Of a stretch of 11,718 nucleotides of DNA, positions 6,981-11,718 are shown piece after piece. A model generated the notes under the pieces. The model did not search any database. It saw only the letters and a program-made list of their open reading frames with translations, and had not been told where the DNA came from. This DNA is from CADCWK01 sp964244115 (GTDB lineage: Bacteria > Chloroflexota > Chloroflexia > Thermomicrobiales > UBA6265): assembly GCA_964244115.1 (NCBI GenBank), contig CAXTHM010000099.1, positions 1 to 11,718 on the forward strand, written 5' to 3'. How positions within the stretch are numbered: the first letter of the stretch is position 1; every line of letters starts with the position of its first letter. A program made the translations under genes and the position numbers.

Positions 6981-7172
6981 CTAGACTTCCGAGACGGCGT
7001 GGTTGATGTCGGTCGGCTTCTCGTACGTGCCGTCCTCGATCCCACGCAGGGTCTTGAGCATCTCGTCATCGGCGCCGTTGGACTCGGCCTTGCTGACGAT
7101 GTCGTCCTTGCTGGCCGGGTAGTCCAGCCCCTTGAGGTGCTTCTGCAGTTCGATCGGGTTGATCTTCGCCAT
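6981..7172 (-). CDS. DUF2795 family small protein (copy 1)
   Basis: A 63-residue protein starting at the ATG at 7172, with AGGGGA about six bases upstream; the frame is open further upstream but that part reads as out-of-frame copy-2 coding sequence. The pattern NPIELQKHLKGLDYPASKDDIV, followed by a variable helix, then LRGIEDGTYEKPTDINHAV, is the DUF2795 fold: a helix, the GLDYPAxK turn, a second helix and the DGTY-xxP-DI-A ending. Members are tiny, often in tandem or in multiple copies in Actinobacteria and Chloroflexota, and have no established function. It aligns without gaps to the next gene upstream (7264-7461), so the two are tandem paralogs. The protein is charged and soluble with no membrane segment. 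Confidence 0.88.
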   Translation of the reverse strand: MAKINPIELQKHLKGLDYPASKDDIVSKAESNGADDEMLKTLRGIEDGTYEKPTDINHAVSEV

Positions 7173-7197
7173 GTCGTTCCCCTTCTCGGTAGTCATT

Positions 7198-7221
7198 CGG
7201 CGGCCAGCGTTCAGGCCGCCG
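7198..7221. repeat. Short perfect hairpin between the two DUF2795 genes
   Basis: An eight-base arm (7198-7205) pairs with 7214-7221 around an eight-base loop. It lies in the 91-base gap between the two paralogs. It could attenuate or stabilise a shared transcript, or mark the end of copy 2. No T-run follows. Confidence 0.4.
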
Positions 7222-7263
7222 GGGTAGCGTTTCACCGACGATGCCAGGCCGTTGCCGGTCCGC

Positions 7264-7461
7264 TCAGTACTGCTCGTCGGCGAGGGCGGAGTCGACCTCT
7301 TCGAGGTCCTGATACTCGCCGTCCGGCATCTCCTCGAGCTTCGACCGCACGATAGCGGCGTTCTCACTCCCGTCGAGGTGGGCGATGATCTGCTCCTTCG
7401 TCGCGGGGAATCGCAGGCCGTCGAGGGCCTGGTGCAGGGCGATCGGTCCTATCGTGCTCAC
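7264..7461 (-). CDS. DUF2795 family small protein (copy 2, diverged)
   Basis: A 65-residue acidic protein from the GTG at 7461, preceded by GGGAGG at a five-base spacing. An upstream in-frame ATG would add 36 residues that resemble nothing and lacks a better ribosome site. The sequence IGPIALHQALDGLRFPATKEQII aligns without gaps to INPIELQKHLKGLDYPASKDDIV of copy 1, and PDGEYQDLEEVDSAL aligns with EDGTYEKPTDINHAV. Identity is roughly a third over the aligned part, so the duplication is old. The PDxxY motif typical of DUF2795 is better kept here than in copy 1. Function is unknown. It is transcribed away from the kinase-like gene and is probably first in a two-gene unit. Confidence 0.82.
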   Translation of the reverse strand: MSTIGPIALHQALDGLRFPATKEQIIAHLDGSENAAIVRSKLEEMPDGEYQDLEEVDSALADEQY

Positions 7462-7596
7462 GTTGCCCTCCCGTACTGTGGGTGCTGTCCGGCGACCGCT
7501 GATCGGGACGGACGCGCCGGTGACGACCCCGACGCACCCCCGGTGCCAGTGACAATGGGTTCGATACAAGACCCGGCAACCCGCGGGGAGGACGCA

Positions 7597-8169
7597 TTGA
7601 ACGGAAACCGGCTGGTCCTTAGCATCTGCGGGGGGAGCGGCAGCGGGAAATCGTCCCTGGCGAAAGAGTTGGTCGAGGCGATCGGCGGTGACCGGGCCGA
7701 TCGGGTCCCGGCTGACTTCTACCTGATCGGGGAGGGCCTGGCCGTCAACCCCTCGTCCCCCTACCGGTGGGACTGGGATCGACTGCGGGTCGACCTTGTC
7801 GGGAGCGACGGCACGCTCGTCCAGACGCCCCGGTTCGACTTCCCGACGATGACCCGGTCCGCGTCCGGTTCCGTGATGACCTACGCGCTCCGGCCGATCA
7901 TGATCGTCGACGCGATGCGGCCCGTCCCGGCGGCCGATCTGGTCGTCAGGCTCGATGTGCCCGCGTCCGAGCGGCGGAGTCGCCTGGCCGCGCGCGATCT
8001 ACGCTGGGGCAGGGATGTCCTGGCGAACTGGGACCGGCTGGAGGCGACGATCGCAGACATCGACGCGATCCTCGCCGATCTCGTGCTCGATGGGCGACAG
8101 CCCCTCGACGCACTCACCCGCCGGGCGATGGCGTTCATCGTCGCCAGGGTCGGGATGGGCGATCCCTGA
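7597..8169 (+). CDS. P-loop kinase-like ATPase, uridine kinase-like
   Basis: A 190-residue protein if it begins at the TTG at 7597, which has GGGGAGG five to six bases upstream; the ATG at 7555 would add 14 residues but has no good ribosome site. The Walker A motif is GGSGSGKS (12-19) after a hydrophobic strand. PADFYLIG (38-45) resembles the DxFY region after strand 2 of uridine kinase/phosphoribulokinase relatives, and RWDWDRL (57-63) resembles their substrate region. IMIVDAMRP (101-109) would be the third strand. RLAARDLRWGRDVLANWDRLE (129-149) looks like the arginine-rich lid. It is probably a cytoplasmic small-molecule kinase, with substrate unknown. It is divergent from the DUF2795 pair and followed after 153 bases by the glycine-zipper protein gene. 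Confidence 0.8.
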   Translation: MNGNRLVLSICGGSGSGKSSLAKELVEAIGGDRADRVPADFYLIGEGLAVNPSSPYRWDWDRLRVDLVGSDGTLVQTPRFDFPTMTRSASGSVMTYALRPIMIVDAMRPVPAADLVVRLDVPASERRSRLAARDLRWGRDVLANWDRLEATIADIDAILADLVLDGRQPLDALTRRAMAFIVARVGMGDP

Positions 8170-8322
8170 CTCAGCCACCGGAGAGCCATCGTCTCGTGAC
8201 GCTCCCGTGACAGTCGGCACACGCCGTGCGGGTACCATCCCGGCAGGGGATATGGTCGTCAGCCATCATCAACGTCCCCGAGCGGCGGTCCGAACCTCGG
8301 GTCGCCGGACAAGGAGACATCC

Positions 8323-9066
8323 ATGGGACTTCTCGATCGATTGCTGGGCCGTGAACCGCAGGGCCAGCAGGGCCAGAACCAGAGCCAGGGCGGACGCCCG
8401 TGGTACGACACCGGCAACACGGCCCAGCCCGCGAGTCGCGGTGGCTACGGCGAGGCGCCCCGGCGCCGGGGGCCGCAGAGCGAGGATGAGCGGGCGATCG
8501 CCCGCTACCGCTACATGCTGCGGACGGCGCCGCCCGAGACGATCGAGCAGGCCCACGCCGAGGCGTTCGCGCAGCTCACGCCCGAGCAGCGCCAGCTAGT
8601 GCTGAGCGATCTCCAGCAGGAGATGCCGGCCAGCGAGCGCGGCCAGAACACGCAGACCGACCCACAGTCGCTGGCCCGGACGGCCACCCGGGCCGAGATG
8701 CGCCAGCCGGGCTCCGTCGAGCGCGCCCTCGGCCGCAACGGTGGCCAGCAGGGCGGCGGCATGGGGATGGGCGGCATGATCGCCGGCTCGCTGCTCGGCT
8801 CGGTCGCCGGTGTCGTGATCGGCTCGGCCATCGCCAACTCGTTCTTCAACGACTCGGGCTACAACGACGAGACCGGCGAGGGTTCCGAGGCCGGCGGCGA
8901 TGACGTCGCGGCCGACGACAGCGGCGATACCGGCGGGGATGCCGGCGCGGACTCCGGAGCCGATTCCGGGGGAGACGTCGGTGGCGACACCGGCGGTGAC
9001 TTCGGCGGCGGCGATTTCGGCGGCGGCGATTTCGGCGGCGGCGACTTCGGTGGCGGAGACTTCTAG
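8323..9066 (+). CDS. Conserved hypothetical protein with glycine-zipper membrane segment and GGGDF repeat tail
   Basis: A 247-residue protein; the ATG has AAGGAG six bases upstream. Order: an N-terminal amphipathic stretch MGLLDRLLGR, a Gln/Gly-rich disordered part (11-55), and a helical region (56-135) with RYRYMLRTAPPETIEQAHAE, LTPEQRQLVLSDL and SLARTATRAEMRQPGSVERALG. Next come a Gly/Met-rich run (139-151), one hydrophobic segment with spaced glycines (about 151-175, MIAGSLLGSVAGVVIGSAIA), and an acidic Asp/Gly tail (179-247) ending in four GGGDF repeats. I recall the helical region from actinobacterial and Chloroflexota proteins with no proven role. The tail resembles the Gly-rich ends seen after TPM-type proteins. 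It is probably a single-pass membrane protein of unknown function. Confidence 0.75.
   Translation: MGLLDRLLGREPQGQQGQNQSQGGRPWYDTGNTAQPASRGGYGEAPRRRGPQSEDERAIARYRYMLRTAPPETIEQAHAEAFAQLTPEQRQLVLSDLQQEMPASERGQNTQTDPQSLARTATRAEMRQPGSVERALGRNGGQQGGGMGMGGMIAGSLLGSVAGVVIGSAIANSFFNDSGYNDETGEGSEAGGDDVAADDSGDTGGDAGADSGADSGGDVGGDTGGDFGGGDFGGGDFGGGDFGGGDF
9004..9063 (+). repeat. Four tandem 15-bp units encoding GGGDF
   Basis: Four adjacent 15-base units (9004-9018, 9019-9033, 9034-9048, 9049-9063) each encode Gly-Gly-Gly-Asp-Phe, directly before the TAG stop. The first two are identical; the third and fourth differ at wobble positions. A partial GGDF lies before them. Such a run can change length by slippage. 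Confidence 0.9.
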
Positions 9067-9100
9067 CCGCTGATCGTTATGTGACCCCGACGCATCTCGT

Positions 9101-9137
9101 GACAACGGCCCGGCGCACGGTGCGCCGGGCCGTTGTC
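9101..9137. terminator. Long perfect hairpin, probable bidirectional terminator
   Basis: Arms 9101-9118 and 9120-9137 are perfect reverse complements around a single central G, which folds as a 17-bp stem with a three-base loop. It lies between the convergent ends of the GGGDF protein gene (9066) and the Gfo/Idh/MocA gene (9191). No T-run is present. Confidence 0.7.
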
Positions 9138-9190
9138 GTCGGGTCGACGGTCGCGAGCCCGACCGCCATTCCGGTGCGTCTCGCTCGACG

Positions 9191-10189
9191 CTACGACCCG
9201 AGACTCACCGGTCGGTTGGTCGCGGCGCTCTCGTTGGCCGCGGCGGCGAGGGCGCTGAGATCGACGGCCAGGGCGAGGTTGGACGGGTTGGGCTGGCCGC
9301 GCTGGACGTGGTCGACGAACTGGTTGAACTGCGTCGGCTCGTCCTCGGGGACGTCGCCGATCTCCTCCCAGCCGCTGTCCCGCTCACCGCCGATCATCAT
9401 CAGCGGGGTGCCGGGGCCGTCCCAGCGGATGTGCCCCTTGGTCCCGAAGATCTCGAACAGGATCGGGGCCCGGCCGGCGGCGGATGTCCCGGCCACGCCG
9501 ATCGCTCCGCTGGCGTACCTCATCGTGACGACGGCCTGATCCTCGGACGCCCGGCCGGTGATGTTGCCGTAGGTGGCGTAGAGCGACTCGGGCATGCCCA
9601 GCAGCAGGCGGGTCAGGTAGAGCGGGTGGGCGCCAAGGTCGATCATCAGCCCGCCGGCGGCCTCGGCCGGGTCGTAGAACCGGACCGGCAGCCAGCCTTC
9701 GGGGTTCTCGGGGGTCCGGATGGCGCCGTCGTGGGCGATCCGGATCCGGGTCTCGATCAGGTCGCCCAGCCGGCCCTCCTGGACGGCGCTCAGCGTCGCC
9801 CGGACCGCGCCGGTCGGCAGCCAGCGCAGCGCCACGATCGCGATCACCCCGGCCTGCTCGATCGCATCCGCGATCATGCGAGCCTCGTCCAGCGTCACCC
9901 CGAGGACCTTCTCGGTGAAGATGTGCTTGCCGGCCCGCGCCGCCGCGGGGATGACCTCGCGGTGGAGCGTCGTCGCGGTGGTGACGATCACGCCGTCGAC
10001 GTCCGATCGGGCCAGGATGTCCTCCAGCGAGGCGTGGAACGGGACGCCGAGCGCGTCGGCGCCGGCCTGGCCGCGCTCCGCGTCGTCATCCCAGACGGCG
10101 ACTATCTCCGTATCCGGGTTCTCGGCCGCTTCCTTGACGTAATCGTTGGCGTGGACGTGCCAGAAGCCGAGCAGAGCAAGACGGATCAT
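9191..10189 (-). CDS. Gfo/Idh/MocA family NAD(P)-dependent oxidoreductase
   Basis: A 332-residue protein, the usual family length. The ATG at 10189 has AAGGAG nine bases upstream. The N-terminal Rossmann domain begins IRLALLGFWHVHANDY (2-17), where the usual GxGxxG is replaced by the GFWHVH form seen in one branch of the family. VDGVIVTTATTLH (64-76) and TEKVLGVT (92-99) follow; the catalytic-type Glu93-Lys94 is kept but the next residue is Val instead of the common Pro. The C-terminal alpha/beta domain has the GGLMIDLGAHPLYLTRLLLG block (179-198), with Asp184 and His188 in the usual D-x-G-x-H positions. Members oxidise or reduce sugars, inositols or related compounds; no sugar transporter or kinase is nearby to suggest a substrate. 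Probably co-transcribed with the serine hydrolase gene upstream. Confidence 0.93.
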   Translation of the reverse strand: MIRLALLGFWHVHANDYVKEAAENPDTEIVAVWDDDAERGQAGADALGVPFHASLEDILARSDVDGVIVTTATTLHREVIPAAARAGKHIFTEKVLGVTLDEARMIADAIEQAGVIAIVALRWLPTGAVRATLSAVQEGRLGDLIETRIRIAHDGAIRTPENPEGWLPVRFYDPAEAAGGLMIDLGAHPLYLTRLLLGMPESLYATYGNITGRASEDQAVVTMRYASGAIGVAGTSAAGRAPILFEIFGTKGHIRWDGPGTPLMMIGGERDSGWEEIGDVPEDEPTQFNQFVDHVQRGQPNPSNLALAVDLSALAAAANESAATNRPVSLGS

Positions 10190-10217
10190 GCGACGGGTCT
10201 CCTTCGGGTAAATGCGT

Positions 10218-10333
10218 TCGGAACGTCGTGGGAAGCGGCTGGGCGCTACGGGCGCCAGGCAGCATAGACGGCCTGTCGGAACGTCGTGGGAAGCGTGGGG
10301 GCGCTATGGGCGCCAGGCAGCATAGACGGCCTG
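10218..10333 (-). repeat. Tandem 58-bp duplication of the serine hydrolase gene's 3' end
   Basis: Copies 10218-10275 and 10276-10333 abut exactly and differ at four of 58 positions. The right copy contains the last nine codons (QAVYAAWRP) and stop of the serine hydrolase. The left copy repeats the same nine codons and a TAG, with one silent change (CCA to CCG), but is now untranslated trailer. Each copy has a five-base-pair hairpin (GGCGC/GCGCC) straddling the stop. Confidence 0.92.
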
Positions 10334-11362
10334 GAGGCAGCGGCTCCAGTAATCGTCGCCGATCCCCCAGTGGTTGGTCAGGAAGACGACGGCCAGGTCG
10401 GCGTCCGGGTCGACCCAGAGGACGGTCCCGGTCGCGCCGGAGTGGTTGAAGGCGCCGGCCGAGCCGGGCAGTGTACGCTCCCGGAGCGTCGTCGGCTTGT
10501 GCCAGGTCAGCCCGTAGCGGCCGTCGGTCGTGGACGGCACCTCGTACTTCGGGATGCCCTCGGTGTGGAGCGTCGTCATCAGCTCGAGCGTCGGCCGGGC
10601 CAGCACCCGGGCCTGCCCGTCGCGGGCGTCCCGGAGCAGCGCCTGGCCGAGCCCGAGCAGGCTGGCCATGTCGCTCCAGAAGCCGGCGCCGGGCATCGCC
10701 GCGCCGATCATGACCTGCATCGCCTGCTCGGCGGTCATCAGGCCGGACGGCGCGATCCCCTGCGGCGTGACCGCCGGGCGGTCGAGAGTCGCCGGGTCGA
10801 GCCCGATCCCGCTGACGCCGATCGGCCCAAGGATCTCCTCCCGCAGGAACGTCTCCAGCGGCCGGCCGTCCAGCCGCTCGACGAGCTGACCGAGCAGGAA
10901 GAACGTCAGGGTGTTGTACTGCCAGTGCGCGCCCGGCCAGAACCGCGGTACGGCCCGGTAGCTCTGGGCCAGCAGCGCCGCCTCGGTGTAGTCGTCCTGC
11001 CCGGCTCGCTCCCACGCCAGGTCCGGCAGGCCACTGGTGTGGGTCATCAGGTGCCAGGCCGTGACGTCCGGTTTGCCCGGGGCCGCGAACTCCGGGATGA
11101 TCTGCTGGATCGGCTGCGACAGGGTCAGCCTGCCCTGCTCGACCAGCCGCATGATCGCCAGCCCGGTAATCGGCTTGGAGATCGAGGCCAGCAGGAACAG
11201 GTGCCGGTCGGTCAGCTCCGGCTGCCCCGCCGCCGCGAACAGCCGCGAGGTCGTCCCGGCACTGGTCGCGATCCCCAGCCCCGCCGTCTCCAGCGAGCCA
11301 TCCCGGACGAACCCCTCGGCTAGTTCCCAGGCCCGTCCCAACTGACCGTCATCGAGCGTCAC
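10304..11362 (-). CDS. Serine hydrolase, beta-lactamase/penicillin-binding-protein-like (class C fold)
   Basis: A 352-residue protein starting with GTG at 11362 after GGGAGG at seven bases. The nucleophile motif is SISK (Ser60, Lys63). The second motif, normally YSN, reads Tyr149-Asn150-Thr151 in WQYNTLTFFLLG, so Tyr is kept but the Asn is shifted or replaced by Thr. HLMTHTSGLPD (104-114) is a standard family block, and the third motif is HSG (307-309) in place of KTG, common among esterase-like members. No signal peptide is evident, so it is probably cytoplasmic or released without Sec. The family includes esterases, D-aminopeptidases and PBP-like enzymes; beta-lactam resistance is not implied. 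The gene precedes the Gfo/Idh/MocA gene by 114 bases, most of which is the 58-bp duplication. Confidence 0.92.
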   Translation of the reverse strand: MTLDDGQLGRAWELAEGFVRDGSLETAGLGIATSAGTTSRLFAAAGQPELTDRHLFLLASISKPITGLAIMRLVEQGRLTLSQPIQQIIPEFAAPGKPDVTAWHLMTHTSGLPDLAWERAGQDDYTEAALLAQSYRAVPRFWPGAHWQYNTLTFFLLGQLVERLDGRPLETFLREEILGPIGVSGIGLDPATLDRPAVTPQGIAPSGLMTAEQAMQVMIGAAMPGAGFWSDMASLLGLGQALLRDARDGQARVLARPTLELMTTLHTEGIPKYEVPSTTDGRYGLTWHKPTTLRERTLPGSAGAFNHSGATGTVLWVDPDADLAVVFLTNHWGIGDDYWSRCLQAVYAAWRP

Positions 11363-11430
11363 GTCGTCGCCTCCCGCGTCTCGTTCTCGTGATGCCGCGC
11401 GTGTCGGTGCGGCATCGGCGTCAGCGGGGC

Positions 11431-11459
11431 ATCATAGCCAGCCGGCCGGAGATGCGAAA
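11431..11459 (-). promoter_or_regulatory. Likely promoter of the serine hydrolase gene
   Basis: On the minus strand TATGAT (11431-11436) matches the -10 consensus at five of six bases. A weak -35, TTTCGC (11454-11459), lies 17 bases upstream. The untranslated leader would be about 60 bases to the GTG at 11362. Confidence 0.45.
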
Positions 11460-11462
11460 GGG

Positions 11463-11718
11463 ACGGCTGCGTTATCGGTCGCCCACTTACCCCACCCCAA
11501 CCCCTCCCCATCTGCGGATGGAGAGGGGCTTCATGCTGGTCGGCTTCGCCTTCCTGCTGACTTCGAAGATGCATCGGGTTCCCGGAAGAACCTGATCTCG
11601 ATGGTCGGCGTTGCTCCCCGCTCTGGGCACCTGCGAGCCGCAGCGCAGCGAGAGCCGCCTTTGGCGGGTGAGCGAGCAGGTGAGCCGGAGAGGGGTCTCG
11701 CTGCGCTGGGGGGAGCGG
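11463..11718. repeat. Inverted-repeat-rich intergenic region, probable repeat element, no gene seen
   Basis: No convincing gene occurs to the window edge; open frames here are short and low in coding character. Instead there are several inverted repeats. A hairpin at 11501-11528 has 12-base arms with one mismatch and the CCCAACCCCTCCCC / GAGGGG type common in dispersed repeats. A small GGTTC/GAACC hairpin is at 11577-11592. A perfect 13-base inverted repeat, CAGCGCAGCGAGA (11641-11653) with TCTCGCTGCGCTG (11696-11708), is nested inside a GCTCCCC/GGGGAGC pair (11613-11619 with 11710-11716), and CCGCC-TTT-GGCGG lies inside it. The element may continue past the window. Confidence 0.6.

Noticed and set aside
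9004..9063. Possible CRISPR-like or minisatellite array
   Set aside because: The 15-bp units are in frame, have no spacers and encode GGGDF at the end of a gene.
9308..11323. Long plus-strand frames (9308-10267 and 10286-11323) opposite the Gfo/Idh/MocA and serine hydrolase genes
   Set aside because: Both lie opposite genes with complete family signatures and read as Gly/Arg/Asp-rich shadow sequence.
10304..11362. True beta-lactamase
   Set aside because: No signal peptide is evident and the motifs (HSG, YNT) fit the broad serine hydrolase family; resistance cannot be inferred.

Overview
The window is GC-rich throughout, with third codon positions almost always G or C, frequent GTG starts (and one probable TTG start), and tightly packed genes. 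The mix of a probable deazaflavin-dependent nitroreductase start, an excisionase-type HTH/PIN pair, paired DUF2795 proteins, a PRC-barrel-like protein and a VanW protein suggests Chloroflexota (Thermomicrobia or Limnocylindria-like). A high-GC actinobacterium is possible. This taxonomic call is inference from gene content and composition only. No rRNA, tRNA, CRISPR array or recognisable transposase was seen.

Left block (1-2285, all minus strand): reading in the direction of transcription, an HTH_17/excisionase-type DNA-binding protein, a PIN-domain (VapC-like) protein, an FAD-dependent amine/amino-acid oxidase (ThiO/DadA fold), and the first 43 codons of a probable F420/deazaflavin-dependent nitroreductase cut off by the window edge. 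Gaps are only 17, 21 and 36 bases, so this looks like one transcription unit. The HTH/PIN pair has the layout of a toxin-antitoxin module, but the PIN protein lacks the usual C-terminal acidic active-site residues.

Middle block (2286-9066): a NUDIX hydrolase (+) converges on a membrane-anchored Mrr-type nuclease (-). A long, mostly disordered protein with a C-terminal PRC-barrel/DUF2171-like module (+) follows, then a membrane-anchored VanW/peptidoglycan-binding protein (+), two tandem DUF2795 micro-proteins (-), a P-loop kinase resembling uridine kinases (+), and a conserved hypothetical protein with a glycine-zipper membrane segment and a GGGDF repeat tail (+). Several of these are likely envelope or stress-associated, but there is no single recognisable pathway.

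Right block (9067-11718): a Gfo/Idh/MocA oxidoreductase and a serine beta-lactamase-like hydrolase (both minus, probably co-transcribed). The last codons and trailer of the hydrolase gene are duplicated in tandem (58 bp, two copies). The final ~250 bases contain no convincing gene but are dense in inverted repeats, resembling an intergenic repeat element.

Two of the three convergent gene junctions carry long perfect hairpins (27-bp stem at 6906-6964; 17-bp stem at 9101-9137) that probably act as bidirectional terminators. I found no clear new multi-gene system. The best second looks are the degenerate PIN protein, the PRC-barrel-like protein with a glycine-rich insertion, the glycine-zipper/GGGDF protein, the 58-bp gene-end duplication and the right-end repeat region.
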